Assembly (NCBI GenBank): GCA_002314755.1
Contig: DCHC01000024.1
Location: forward strand, 1 to 64,000
Origin: Faecalibacterium sp. UBA1762
GTDB taxonomy: Bacteria; Bacillota; Clostridia; Oscillospirales; Ruminococcaceae
DNA: 64,000 nt
Direction: 5' to 3'
The notes beneath the pieces were generated by a model. The model ran no database searches. It was not told the origin of the DNA and was given only the letters and a program-made list of their open reading frames with translations. The translations under genes and the position numbers were made by a program. Positions within the stretch are counted from its first letter, which is position 1, and each line of letters opens with the position of its first letter. Positions 8,296 to 17,252 of this stretch are shown here, piece after piece.

Positions 8296-9039
8296 ATGAA
8301 AGATTATGCGGCACAGTATCTTACCGAGGTGCAGAATATTTTGACCACTGTTTGTGCTACCCAGATGGAGGCAATTCACACAGCAGCAAGCTGGCTGGTG
8401 GACGCTACGGTTGCAGGGCATAAGCTATATGCAGTCGGTTGCGGTCATGCGGGGTTGCTTGCACAGGAGCTGTTTTACCGCAGCGGTGGTCTGGTGGTAA
8501 TGAATCCTCTTTTTGCCCCCGGTCTGCAGTTGGATGTTACCCCGATTACTCTGACCTCGGATATTGAGCGGATACCCGATTACGGCGCGACCGTTATCAA
8601 ACGCAAGGCACTGAATGAGGGAGATGTGTTGATTGTACACAGTGTTTCCGGTCGCAACCCAGTGGGTATTGATATGGCTTTACAGGCTAAAAAACAGGGC
8701 GCAAAGGTTATTGCACTGACAAATCTTGCTTATTCAAAACAAAGTACATCTCGTCATGTGAGCGGTAAACGACTGTTTGAATGCGCGGATCTTGTGCTGG
8801 ACAACTGCGGTGCCATAGGGGATGCAGCTGTACAGATTGACAATTTTGCGGAACGTACCGGTCCGACCTCTACGGCGGTGGGCGCGGCGATCTTAAATGC
8901 CATTGTCTGTCAGGCGGTGGGCGAATTTACCGAGAGAGGCATTACCCCCCCGGTGTTTGTCAGCGCCAATTTGGAGGGCGGCGACGCGCATAATAAAAAG
9001 ATCATGGAGCAGTACCGGGATCAGATAAAATATCTGTAA
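8296..9039 (+). CDS. SIS-domain phosphosugar-binding protein, UPF0309 type (copy 1)
   Basis: A 247-residue protein with one SIS (sugar isomerase) domain, the UPF0309 group. Visible signatures are YAVGCGHAGLLAQELFYRSGG (phosphosugar loop), DVLIVHSVSGRNPVGIDMAL and the conserved VLDNCGAIGDA. SIS proteins bind or isomerise phosphorylated sugars; the exact reaction of this group is not established. It starts 14 bases after the sugar kinase gene, so it is probably translated from the same message and may act on the kinase product. A diverged second copy lies downstream of GH127 (11140-11877). Confidence 0.85.
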   Translation: MKDYAAQYLTEVQNILTTVCATQMEAIHTAASWLVDATVAGHKLYAVGCGHAGLLAQELFYRSGGLVVMNPLFAPGLQLDVTPITLTSDIERIPDYGATVIKRKALNEGDVLIVHSVSGRNPVGIDMALQAKKQGAKVIALTNLAYSKQSTSRHVSGKRLFECADLVLDNCGAIGDAAVQIDNFAERTGPTSTAVGAAILNAIVCQAVGEFTERGITPPVFVSANLEGGDAHNKKIMEQYRDQIKYL

Positions 9040-9091
9040 GAAAATCTGGTAAAAGCATGTAAACCCATAGATGGAAGGTGAGGAAAGCAAA

Positions 9092-10990
9092 ATGATCCGT
9101 ACAGTCAATCTTTCCGATGTCGTTATTCAGGATGAATTTTTTTTACATTATGCCAATCTGGTACGCAAGGAGGTACTGCCCTATCAGTGGGCGGCACTGA
9201 ATGATGCGATTCCCGGCGCAGACCCCAGCGGCTGTATACAGAATTTCCGCATTGCCGCACACCGGCAGCAGGGCAATTTTGTGGGTATGGTTTTTCAGGA
9301 TAGTGACCTTGCCAAGTGGTTGGAGGCTGCTGCCTACAGTCTGACCGCATTTTTCGATCCTGAATTGCAAAAGCAGATAGAAGCCTGTATAGATTTGTTA
9401 GAGCAGGCACAGGGCAAAGATGGCTATCTGAATACCTATTTTACCTTGAAAGAACCGGAAAACCGGTGGAAAAATATACGTGACTGTCACGAGCTTTACT
9501 GTGCCGGTCACATGCTTGAGGCGGCGGTCGCCTATTACTGTGCAACCGGAAAAGACCGCTTTTTACAGATTATGTGCCGGTATGTAGACTACATCGGTAC
9601 GGTATTCGGCAAGAAACCCGGTCAGATTCAGGGCTATCCCGGCCATGAAGAGCTGGAGCTGGCGCTTTGCAAGCTATTTGATGTCACCGGTGAGAGCAGA
9701 TATTTGCAGTTGGCTAAATATTTTATCGATGAACGGGGTCAGCAGCCCTCTTTCTTTGTGAAAGAGCTGCAGACCCGCGGAGATACATTTCATTGGGAGG
9801 GCAATGATACCTACGGTCTGCAGTACTTTCAAGCACATTTGCCGGTGCGGCAGCAAAGGGATGCCGTCGGGCATGCGGTCCGTGCGGTGTATCTATATTC
9901 CGGCATGGCTGATGTCGCGCTGCGCACCGATGACGAAGCTCTGCGGCAAAGCTGCTGTGCGTTGGCGGAATCCATTATGCGGCGGCAGATGTATGTGACA
10001 GGAGCCATTGGCTCCACCCTCCACGGAGAGGCCTTTACATTTGACTATGACTTGCCAAGTGAAACTGCCTATGCGGAAACCTGTGCCTCAGTCGGTTTGG
10101 TTTTCTTCATGAAACGGATGCTGCTTTTAGAGCAGGAGGCAAGGTATGCCGATGTGATGGAGCGGGCACTGTACAATACCGTCCTTGCCGGAATGGGTCT
10201 GGACGGTAAAAGCTTTTTCTACGCCAACCCGCAATGTGTTTACCCCAAAGCAAACGAAAAAAATCCCTCCCGGTGGCATGTCAAAACCCGGCGGCAAAAA
10301 TGGTTTGCCTGTGCCTGCTGCCCGCCCAATGTGGCGCGGCTGCTTGCGGATATCGGGGAGTATATCTATCAGTTGCAGAATAATTCTGTCACCGTTAACC
10401 TGTTTATTGGTTCCGAGCTAAAGGGAGAGGGCTTTGTTCTGCGGCAAAGCTCTGCCCTGCCCTATGGCGGCAATCTGCGGCTGACTGCCGAGGGAGAAGC
10501 TGCCGGACAGCTTTGTCTGTGGGTGCGCAAGCCCTACTGGACAACTGAAATACGGTGCAATCAGCCATATACCGAAGAAAAAGGGTATCTGGTTTTTGCG
10601 CCTGGTGCCGCACAGGGGGGCGGCATTGAGATAGAATTTGCTTTACCCGTGCGGCGGGTGTACGGACACCCGCTGCTGAGAGACGCTGCCGGTAAGGTTG
10701 CCGTTATGCGCGGACCGTTGGTCTACTGCCTGGAGCAGGCGGATAACGGTGAAAACCTGCATCTTATCACCTTACCACGGGATGCGACCTTTGCCGAACA
10801 GCCGGGACAGGGCGTACTGCGGAATACGATGCTGTTGACAGCGATCGGTCAAAAAGAAGCTGCCGGGGGATCGTTGCTATACTCTTACGGTCAAAAGGAG
10901 ACCTTACAGCCCTGGCCGTTGACATTTGTCCCCTACTACACCTGGGCAAATCGGCAGGAGGGCGAGATGACCGTCTGGGTACGGGAGTAA
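9092..10990 (+). CDS. Glycoside hydrolase family 127 (beta-L-arabinofuranosidase)
   Basis: A retaining, zinc-dependent glycosidase family that removes beta-L-arabinofuranose. The 632-residue product has the family's active-site residues: Glu313 (HGEAF), Glu329 and Cys331 (AYAETCAS), and the paired Cys409-Cys410 followed by PPN. Their spacing closely parallels the Glu322/Glu338/Cys340/Cys417/Cys418 set of the characterised bifidobacterial enzyme HypBA1. There is no signal peptide, so it should act on imported oligosaccharide. ATG 9092 is chosen over ATG 9071 because AAGGTGAGG lies eight bases before it. It is third in the kinase-SIS-GH127 series. Substrates known for the family include hydroxyproline-linked and pectin side-chain arabinose. 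Confidence 0.9.
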   Translation: MIRTVNLSDVVIQDEFFLHYANLVRKEVLPYQWAALNDAIPGADPSGCIQNFRIAAHRQQGNFVGMVFQDSDLAKWLEAAAYSLTAFFDPELQKQIEACIDLLEQAQGKDGYLNTYFTLKEPENRWKNIRDCHELYCAGHMLEAAVAYYCATGKDRFLQIMCRYVDYIGTVFGKKPGQIQGYPGHEELELALCKLFDVTGESRYLQLAKYFIDERGQQPSFFVKELQTRGDTFHWEGNDTYGLQYFQAHLPVRQQRDAVGHAVRAVYLYSGMADVALRTDDEALRQSCCALAESIMRRQMYVTGAIGSTLHGEAFTFDYDLPSETAYAETCASVGLVFFMKRMLLLEQEARYADVMERALYNTVLAGMGLDGKSFFYANPQCVYPKANEKNPSRWHVKTRRQKWFACACCPPNVARLLADIGEYIYQLQNNSVTVNLFIGSELKGEGFVLRQSSALPYGGNLRLTAEGEAAGQLCLWVRKPYWTTEIRCNQPYTEEKGYLVFAPGAAQGGGIEIEFALPVRRVYGHPLLRDAAGKVAVMRGPLVYCLEQADNGENLHLITLPRDATFAEQPGQGVLRNTMLLTAIGQKEAAGGSLLYSYGQKETLQPWPLTFVPYYTWANRQEGEMTVWVRE

Positions 10991-11068
10991 GGCTTGACTT
11001 TTCGTGTGAAAAAACTTAAACTGAGAGCATTACATTTCCGGGAGAAAGATACCCTCAAAAAGGGGTGC

Positions 11069-11096
11069 TTGATCCTGTTATGACAAACGGTAATAT
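11069..11096 (+). promoter_or_regulatory. Promoter of the second SIS gene
   Basis: TTGATC (11069-11074) and TAATAT (11091-11096) are 16 bp apart, 43 bases before the SIS start. A perfect palindrome begins at the last base of the -10. An alternative promoter TTGACT (10994) / TAAACT (11017) lies upstream. Confidence 0.55.
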
Positions 11097-11112
11097 GTTC
11101 CGTTTCGGAACA
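11096..11112 (+). promoter_or_regulatory. Operator-like perfect palindrome
   Basis: TGTTCCG-TTT-CGGAACA is a perfect 7-bp inverted repeat with a 3-bp centre. It covers the expected transcription start of the SIS/beta-helix transcript, the classical position for a repressor operator. The cognate regulator is not identified; no LacI or GntR gene is in the window. Confidence 0.6.
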
Positions 11113-11139
11113 AGGATATAGGAATAGGAGATGCAAACT

Positions 11140-11877
11140 ATGTTAGTAGACCGTTATTTTGAAGAAATGGATAAGGTTTTGGCAAAAAGCCGGAAAGTTA
11201 ATCGCGAAACACTGGAAAAGCTGGGCGAGGTCATTGCCGACTGTGTTGCCAAGGGCGGACAGATGTTTATCTACGACAGCGGTCATCTGGTCAATCAGGA
11301 GATGATGTACCGCGCCGGCGGCGCCCTGTACTTTAAAACCTTTAAGTATAGCTTCACCGTCAATACCGATCCGCAGCCCCGCAAGCGAGATACCGAGCCG
11401 GGTATTGCCGTGACCGAGCGGGACATGCTGCGGGTAGCCTTTGCCCATTCCGATGTGCGCCCGGGAGATGTTTTTATCGTCGGTTCTGTTTCCGGAAACT
11501 CTGCAGGTGTGGTGGATATGGCTTTGACCGCCAAAGAGGCCGGCTGTACCCTGGTGTGCATCACATCCCTGGAGGCATCTCCCCGTCTGGAGCCAAAGCA
11601 TCCCTGTGGCAAGCGCCTGTTTGAGCTGGGCGATTATGTGCTGGATAACTGTGCTCCGTATGGTGATGCCATGATGGAGGTGGAGGGCGTAGAACAGAAA
11701 TGCTTCCCTGCCTCCGGTATTGGTGCAGCGTATACCCTGTGGGCTATGATGGCCTGTGCCACGGAAAGTCTGGTAAAAAAAGGCATCTCCCCCACCATGC
11801 TTCGCTCTGCAAACCTGCCTGACGGTATGGAGTACCTGCAGACCCAGCACGAGCGCTACCAAAAGTTAGGCTATTAA
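11140..11877 (+). CDS. SIS-domain phosphosugar-binding protein, UPF0309 type (copy 2)
   Basis: A 245-residue SIS protein paralogous to the product of 8296-9039: the same GHLVNQEMMYRAGG phosphosugar loop, DVFIVGSVSGNSAGVVDMAL and YVLDNCAPYGDA. The histidine/glutamine pattern differs, so the two copies probably bind different sugars. ATG 11140 is preferred over ATG 11131 because AGGAG ends nine bases upstream. It is preceded by its own promoter with a palindromic operator and followed by the beta-helix gene across a strong hairpin. Its role as isomerase or binding protein is inferred from the fold only. Confidence 0.83.
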   Translation: MLVDRYFEEMDKVLAKSRKVNRETLEKLGEVIADCVAKGGQMFIYDSGHLVNQEMMYRAGGALYFKTFKYSFTVNTDPQPRKRDTEPGIAVTERDMLRVAFAHSDVRPGDVFIVGSVSGNSAGVVDMALTAKEAGCTLVCITSLEASPRLEPKHPCGKRLFELGDYVLDNCAPYGDAMMEVEGVEQKCFPASGIGAAYTLWAMMACATESLVKKGISPTMLRSANLPDGMEYLQTQHERYQKLGY

Positions 11878-11883
11878 GAAAAC

Positions 11884-11945
11884 ACCCGCTTGCTTTGCAC
11901 CCCGGGGTAAAAGCTATGCCCCGGGGTGCGGACAGGCGGGTTTGT
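11884..11945 (+). terminator. Strong intercistronic hairpin (possible partial terminator)
   Basis: GCACCCCGGGG (11897-11907) pairs perfectly with CCCCGGGGTGC (11919-11929). An outer ACCCGC (11884-11889) / GCGGGT (11936-11941) extends it. It is followed by TTTGTTCTGT, so it may terminate partly or protect mRNA between the SIS and beta-helix genes. Confidence 0.65.
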
Positions 11946-11979
11946 TCTGTCAAGAAAAAGGAAGAAGAGGAAACGATTT

Positions 11980-14055
11980 ATGTTAACGCCGTACAATACC
12001 TGTACCTTATATGTTGCCCCGTCCTGCGGCAGCGATACCATTTTTACCGGCGTAAAGCCCTTGCCGGACGGTCTGGGCGGCGGACCTTTTGCTACGGTTT
12101 GGCGCGCAATGAAAGCGGTGGGCGAAGCCCGCGCCACAGGTGACAGACGGCCGTTCACCGTACAGCTATGCGAGGATATCCATTTGGAAGCACCGATACA
12201 GATCACCGGATGTATCGATAAGCGCTGTGCTGAAGGCGCGGTATATGCTGGCGGCTGGGGGGTTACGATCCGTTCTGCCCCCGGCAAGCGTTGCCGCGTG
12301 GTGGGTGGCATCAAAATCAGTGGATGGGAGTCAACAACTTTTAACGGTCAAAACTGTCTTGCCGCCCGATTGCCGGAGCGTGCCGACGGTTATCAGTTTA
12401 CTGAGCTGCTGGTAAACGGTCGCAGGGCAGATCGCACCCGTTGGCCCCGTACCGGTGTGTTGCACGCGCTGAAAACCGAAAACCCGGATATTGATCATTT
12501 CCACACCTCCTCCAAGTGGTTTGATATTGACCCCTCCCTGTTGGACGGGGTCAGCAATGTGCAGGATGCCATCATCAATTTCTGCCATTATTGGATCGAC
12601 GAGCATACACCGGTGGAAAGCTATGATGTATCCACCGGCCATATGGTGATGAAATACGCCAGTCGGATGACCATCTCCACTATTTATGAGCCGGAGCATG
12701 CCAGCGCGTTGCGCTGGTATTTGGAGGGCGTGCCGGAGACCTTTGAACAACCCGGTCAGTGGTATCTGGACAGGGCTGCCAGCACGGTCTACTATCTGCC
12801 CCTGCCCGGCGAGACAGCAGACGGCATAGAGGTATTTGCCCCTCTGACCGATCGGCTATTTGATATTTGCGGTACCAAAGAAAAACCCATAGAGGATATA
12901 CGACTTGTAAATCTTGAATTGTTATGTACAGAAAGTAACTATGCGAGCCGATGGAAATGGGGGATCGGCGATACTGCCGAAGAAGAGAATTTGACCTTTG
13001 CTTCGGATATTCAATCTGCCTGCTGGACCGGTGCTGCCGTCAATTTGCAGTATGCAAACCGCTGTACGGTGGAAAACTGCCTGCTTTGGGGTCTTGGTCA
13101 GTATGCGATTGAAATAGGGTCAGGCTGCCGCGCCAACCGTATTTTGCATAATACCATGCAGGATCTTGGGGCAGGCGGTATAAAGGTGTACGGGGCTACT
13201 GCAGAACAGTTGGCAGAGGACCCGGGACTGCAGCCTACGGTCGGTAACCTGCTGCGGGGCAATACCATTACATACTGCGGCAAACGCCATGAGGCCGGCT
13301 GCGGCATACTGATCATTCATTCTGCTGAAAATGAGGTTTGCGAAAACGATATCTCTTACCTTGGTTACACCGGTATATCGGTGGGCTGGGTTTGGGGTTA
13401 TGCACCCAGCAGCAGCTATGGCAACCATATCAGCTATAATCATATACACCACGTAGGTACCGGCTCCCTTTCGGATATGGGCGGTATTTATCTGTTGGGA
13501 CATCAGCAGGGCACCGTAGTGGAATATAACCGTATCCACGATGTGACAAGCGCCCATTACGGCGGCTGGGGTATTTATACCGATGAGGGCTCAAGCCATA
13601 TTACAATAGAAAACAATGTGGTCTTCCGCACCAAATGCGAAAGCTTTCATCAGCACTACGGCAGTGATAACCATCTGCGTAACAATATTTTTGTGGACGG
13701 AGACGGGGCGCTTCGCTTCTCCCGCCCGGAGAGCCATTGCGGCGCGGTTTTGGAGCAGAATATACTGGTGACGAAGGGCGAACCTTTGTGCGGACCGGAA
13801 AGCCGGATGCAACCGATGCTCAGTCAGAACAATTTGATCTGGAACGGTACTGATTGTCCGGTTATGGTGGACGGCTTTGGTCTCAAGTTGAATTTTGCCG
13901 ATTGGCAAAAAGCCGGCAAGGATGCCGGCAGTATGGCTGCAGATCCATGCTTTACTGATGCGGCGCAGGATGACTATACCCTGCTGCCGAATTCTCCCGC
14001 TTTGGCGTTGGGCTTTGAGCCGATTACCGGTTTTCCGGCAGTAGAAAAACGGTAA
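11980..14055 (+). CDS. Right-handed parallel beta-helix protein, probable glycoside hydrolase (GH141-like?)
   Basis: A 691-residue protein. The N-terminal third has LCEDIHLEAPIQI and a region ending FTELLVNGRRADRTRWPR, a layout I associate with beta-helix glycosidases of the GH141 type. The rest is repeated N-x-I/V-x-x-N coils (VENCLLWGLGQYAIEIGSG, NHISYNHIHHVG, VEYNRIHDV, IENNVVF, LRNNIFVDGDG) characteristic of a pectin-lyase-like right-handed helix. Aspartates in SDMGGIYLLG and GWGIYTDEGSS are candidate catalytic residues. There is no signal peptide with ATG 11980, which follows GAGGAAA at eight bases. It lies in the catabolic locus after the second SIS gene, so a role on plant cell-wall oligosaccharide is likely. 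The exact family is uncertain without a search. Confidence 0.75.
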   Translation: MLTPYNTCTLYVAPSCGSDTIFTGVKPLPDGLGGGPFATVWRAMKAVGEARATGDRRPFTVQLCEDIHLEAPIQITGCIDKRCAEGAVYAGGWGVTIRSAPGKRCRVVGGIKISGWESTTFNGQNCLAARLPERADGYQFTELLVNGRRADRTRWPRTGVLHALKTENPDIDHFHTSSKWFDIDPSLLDGVSNVQDAIINFCHYWIDEHTPVESYDVSTGHMVMKYASRMTISTIYEPEHASALRWYLEGVPETFEQPGQWYLDRAASTVYYLPLPGETADGIEVFAPLTDRLFDICGTKEKPIEDIRLVNLELLCTESNYASRWKWGIGDTAEEENLTFASDIQSACWTGAAVNLQYANRCTVENCLLWGLGQYAIEIGSGCRANRILHNTMQDLGAGGIKVYGATAEQLAEDPGLQPTVGNLLRGNTITYCGKRHEAGCGILIIHSAENEVCENDISYLGYTGISVGWVWGYAPSSSYGNHISYNHIHHVGTGSLSDMGGIYLLGHQQGTVVEYNRIHDVTSAHYGGWGIYTDEGSSHITIENNVVFRTKCESFHQHYGSDNHLRNNIFVDGDGALRFSRPESHCGAVLEQNILVTKGEPLCGPESRMQPMLSQNNLIWNGTDCPVMVDGFGLKLNFADWQKAGKDAGSMAADPCFTDAAQDDYTLLPNSPALALGFEPITGFPAVEKR

Positions 14056-14077
14056 GAAAAATTTACACATAAACAAT

Positions 14078-14120
14078 ACCCGGTACAGACTGTAAAAAAG
14101 GTCCGTACCGGGTGTTGTTT
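14078..14120. terminator. Bidirectional terminator between convergent arms of the locus
   Basis: ACCCGGTAC (14078-14086) pairs with GTACCGGGT (14105-14113), followed by a T tract on the plus strand and an A-rich flank for the minus direction. Confidence 0.85.
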
Positions 14121-14143
14121 TTTGGTTTGTGTGGGCAAAAAGC

Positions 14144-15028
14144 TTATTTCGCTTCGGCAGCCTTTTTGGCATCTTCCTCCGCCCTACGCTTGGCGTCGAT
14201 CTTTTCCTTTAATTCCGGACGGTACCGGAAAGGTGTACCGATAAAGCCGGCCTGGGCAAAATCCTGCATATTGTGGCGGATGAGATAATCTATATAGGAT
14301 ACCAGCAGCTTTGCGGTCAGCAGGTAACCGGCTGCGTTCATGTGGCCGCCAACAAAGAAATTCTTGTGGAATTCCTCGTCGTAAACGGGACCGTTTGCCC
14401 GTAGATCTACCACATAGGTGTTGTCAAAGAATTTGGCAAAGTCATACATTAGCTTGACCTGTGCCTCGGCACGTTCGTTGCCGTCTGCGGCAGTGCTCAG
14501 CATGGGATCGTTAGGCAGGGTCATCAAAAAGAACTTGGCGTCCGGCGCAATCTGCTTATAACGGCTGATCAGCTGACCGAAATAACCGGCAAAGGAGGGC
14601 TTGTTTTTGTGCCAGTCCTGATAGACATCCTCAATGGAGCCGGGCTCCATCCGCATGCCGAACAGATCGTTGACACCCAGGGCGATGACGTATGCCTGGC
14701 AGGCCAGCTCCGGATTCCAGAAGCCCTGTGCTTCGCCAAAGCTTTCGCAATATTCAATGGCGGTCATGCCGCCGCGGCTGAAGTTGCGCACATTGACACC
14801 GGCCATGCGTGCCATATACTGTCCCCAGGAGTATTCAAACTTGTCATGGTAGCCGTAGTTCAGATCCCAGTTGGTGCTTTCAAATTCGCCGCTTGCAAGG
14901 CTGTCACCGATGCAGGCAATGTCACGGAAAATGCCCACCATGCCGCCGTCCGGCACAAGGCTCTGTAGGGGTTTTTCCCCGGCAAGGTATTCGGGGGTAA
15001 AGGTATTCATCCACTCATTTACAGTCAT
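14144..15028 (-). CDS. SGNH/GDSL hydrolase (probable carbohydrate deacylase)
   Basis: A 294-residue SGNH-fold esterase. Block I is ACIGDSLASGEFES (nucleophile Ser), the oxyanion glycine lies in NFSRGGMT, block III is IALGVNDLF (Asn) and block V is GGHMNAAGY (His), so all four consensus positions are present. It has no signal peptide and a lysine/alanine-rich C-terminal tail. It is a close paralogue of the C-terminal half of the next gene upstream (15109-17220), and the DNA of the two is also visibly similar, indicating a tandem duplication. It is translated from AGAAAGGAA upstream of ATG 15028 and is last in the minus-strand arm. Removal of acetyl or similar esters from imported glycans is the likely role. 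Confidence 0.87.
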   Translation of the reverse strand: MTVNEWMNTFTPEYLAGEKPLQSLVPDGGMVGIFRDIACIGDSLASGEFESTNWDLNYGYHDKFEYSWGQYMARMAGVNVRNFSRGGMTAIEYCESFGEAQGFWNPELACQAYVIALGVNDLFGMRMEPGSIEDVYQDWHKNKPSFAGYFGQLISRYKQIAPDAKFFLMTLPNDPMLSTAADGNERAEAQVKLMYDFAKFFDNTYVVDLRANGPVYDEEFHKNFFVGGHMNAAGYLLTAKLLVSYIDYLIRHNMQDFAQAGFIGTPFRYRPELKEKIDAKRRAEEDAKKAAEAK

Positions 15029-15108
15029 AGCAGTAATTCCTTTCTAAAACGCTGCAACAGGCGGCAACAACACGCCAAGCAGCGATATTTCTGTTATTTT
15101 GCCGAAAC

Positions 15109-17220
15109 TTAGTCGGCAGCCTTCGGGGCAGCTTCTTCCGTCTTACGCCTGGCGGAAATCCGTTCTGTCAGCTCCGGACGGTAGCGGTACGGTGTACCGA
15201 TAAATCCGACCCGAGCAAAATCCTCCGGATGGGTACGGATGATATGGTCAATACCGGCAGCTACCAGCTTTGCGGTCAGGACATAACCCAGAACATTCAG
15301 ATGCCCGCCTACAAAAAAGCTTTGATAAAACTCCTCATAGTAGGCGGGTGCCCAGGCGCGGAAATCCAGGACATAGGTGTTTTCAAAACGGGCAGCCAGA
15401 TCGTACATCAAGGCGGCCTGGGCGCTGGACAGTTCATATAGACCCTCATGGTTGACGGTGTCCAGATCTCGCGGGATGGTCATTAAAAAGAACTTGGCGT
15501 CCGGTGCAATCTGTTTGTACCGGCTGATCAGCTGGCCCATATAACCGGCGTAGGTCAGCGCGTTTTTGTGCCAGTCCTCGTGTACATCTGCCAGAGAACC
15601 CAGGGGGTAGCCCATAGTGGGCTCAAACAGGTCATTTACTCCCAAGGCGATGATATAAGCCTGACAGGCAAGGTCGGGACGCCAGTACCCCTGAGCCTCG
15701 CCATAGGTTTCGCAATATTCCCGGGCAGTCATGGCTCCGCGGGAGAAATTACGCAGGGTGAAGCCTGCCATTTTGGAAAGATATTCTCCCCAGGCATAGG
15801 GGTATGTGTCATGGTAGGCAAGATGGTAGCCCATGGCTTTGTTATGATCGGTGCTCTCAAAATCGCCGCTGGACAGGCTGTCGCCGATGCAGCCCACCGT
15901 ACGGAACAGGCTTACCAAACCGCCGTCCTCCACCCAGGGAATATCCTCTAAAGGGGTAGCGGGCTGCTGTGGGTAGAAAGGCGCCTTGTGGGTCGGGGTG
16001 TTGCCCATCGGGTTGCGGGTGATGTAGCTGGTAGATGTGACCAGCTCTGAATCGCCAATCTGCTGACAGATTTCAATATAGTAGCTATCGGCGTCTTCGG
16101 GGATTTTCGCGGTTACGGTGTCCCCTTGAATCTGCGCCTGGGTGGTATGCCAGTCATTGAGCATCTGGCTGTCACTGTTATATTTCATCGGCTCGGTCAG
16201 ATAATAAACGGTGGCCTTTAAGCTTCCCTCCCGCGGTACGGCGATGCGGAAGGATACGGTGCCGAAGCCTTCCGGCTCACTCAGACAGGCAACCATGGGC
16301 GCGCACCCCTTTGCATAACTGTCTGCAAAGCGGTAGCATTCCTCCCTTATCCAGGTGTGGGTGTGGCTATGGTTCATCTCGCTGCGAATGCTCAGCAGCG
16401 AGCCGCTTTTACGGGTATCCAGGTAGGATAGGCTATTGGACTGTATGCTGAAACAGATATCTTCATTCCAGCACATCCACAGCACCGGCACATTGCTATC
16501 GGCATATCTGCTTTGTGCCCGCCAGAAAGCTGCCTCCGGCCGATGAAAAGCTTTATCCAGCCTGGAAAGACCCTTGTCCAGATAGGCACTGCCGTAGGAG
16601 GCAATGGCAAAGGCATAACGGGTATCAAACCCTACGATCTGAGAAACCAATACGCCGCCCCATGATACTCCGACAATACCCACCCGATTCGGGTTAATCC
16701 GCTTATCCTCAAACAGAACATTTGCACCTAAAATGGTGTCGGCGATGGCGTGGTAAAGCCACTGCTCCTCCACCGGCAGATGCACGGTTTCCACTCTGTC
16801 ATTATCCGGGGCGGAATACCAGCCGTTTTCGCCGTTCATACGGGTGTATTTGTCATTGCGGTCACTTTCGGTACCGGCATAGCCCTTGCCAATCTCATTG
16901 GGAAAATAGCCGGTGTTGTCCACAGCAATGGCGGCATAACCCCGGGCGTTCCAAATGCGGATCCACTCCGGATAGGGGTGCCCGCCACCGCCATGCACCA
17001 AAACCACGGCAGGCAGCTTTTCTCCGGTTGGGTTTCCGGGAAAACCGACATGTCCGAAAACGGTGGTGTCTTTTCCCTTGTAAGGAGCACCCCTCATGGT
17101 AAACGCGGTGACCCCAGGCCAGCGTGAATCCGGCTTCATGTCGTATTCCGGCGCGGGGCTACTCTGCGGTTTGGTTCGGATATAATTTTCAAAAATATTC
17201 TCACAGGCACTGCAAAACAT
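15109..17220 (-). CDS. Two-domain esterase: alpha/beta hydrolase fused to SGNH hydrolase
   Basis: A 703-residue fusion. Residues about 30-310 form an alpha/beta hydrolase of the dienelactone-hydrolase/acetyl-xylan-esterase type, with oxyanion segment LVHGGGGHPYP, nucleophile elbow GVSWGG (Ser186), acidic NED (about 252-254) and histidines in MNHSHTHTW (283-289). Residues about 310-425 are a beta-rich linker domain. Residues about 428-703 are an SGNH esterase with CIGDSLSSGDFES (Ser448), NFSRGAMT, IALGVNDLF and GGHLNVLGY, closely matching the neighbouring 294-residue protein. There is no signal peptide. ATG 17220 follows AAAAGGAAAAAGAG. The gene lies 32 bases after the sialidase/aldolase fusion in one transcript. 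Two esterase chemistries on one chain suggest removal of two different acyl groups from one substrate. Confidence 0.88.
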   Translation of the reverse strand: MFCSACENIFENYIRTKPQSSPAPEYDMKPDSRWPGVTAFTMRGAPYKGKDTTVFGHVGFPGNPTGEKLPAVVLVHGGGGHPYPEWIRIWNARGYAAIAVDNTGYFPNEIGKGYAGTESDRNDKYTRMNGENGWYSAPDNDRVETVHLPVEEQWLYHAIADTILGANVLFEDKRINPNRVGIVGVSWGGVLVSQIVGFDTRYAFAIASYGSAYLDKGLSRLDKAFHRPEAAFWRAQSRYADSNVPVLWMCWNEDICFSIQSNSLSYLDTRKSGSLLSIRSEMNHSHTHTWIREECYRFADSYAKGCAPMVACLSEPEGFGTVSFRIAVPREGSLKATVYYLTEPMKYNSDSQMLNDWHTTQAQIQGDTVTAKIPEDADSYYIEICQQIGDSELVTSTSYITRNPMGNTPTHKAPFYPQQPATPLEDIPWVEDGGLVSLFRTVGCIGDSLSSGDFESTDHNKAMGYHLAYHDTYPYAWGEYLSKMAGFTLRNFSRGAMTAREYCETYGEAQGYWRPDLACQAYIIALGVNDLFEPTMGYPLGSLADVHEDWHKNALTYAGYMGQLISRYKQIAPDAKFFLMTIPRDLDTVNHEGLYELSSAQAALMYDLAARFENTYVLDFRAWAPAYYEEFYQSFFVGGHLNVLGYVLTAKLVAAGIDHIIRTHPEDFARVGFIGTPYRYRPELTERISARRKTEEAAPKAAD

Positions 17221-17252
17221 CTCTTTTTCCTTTTCTTATCTTTTCGTGTCTG

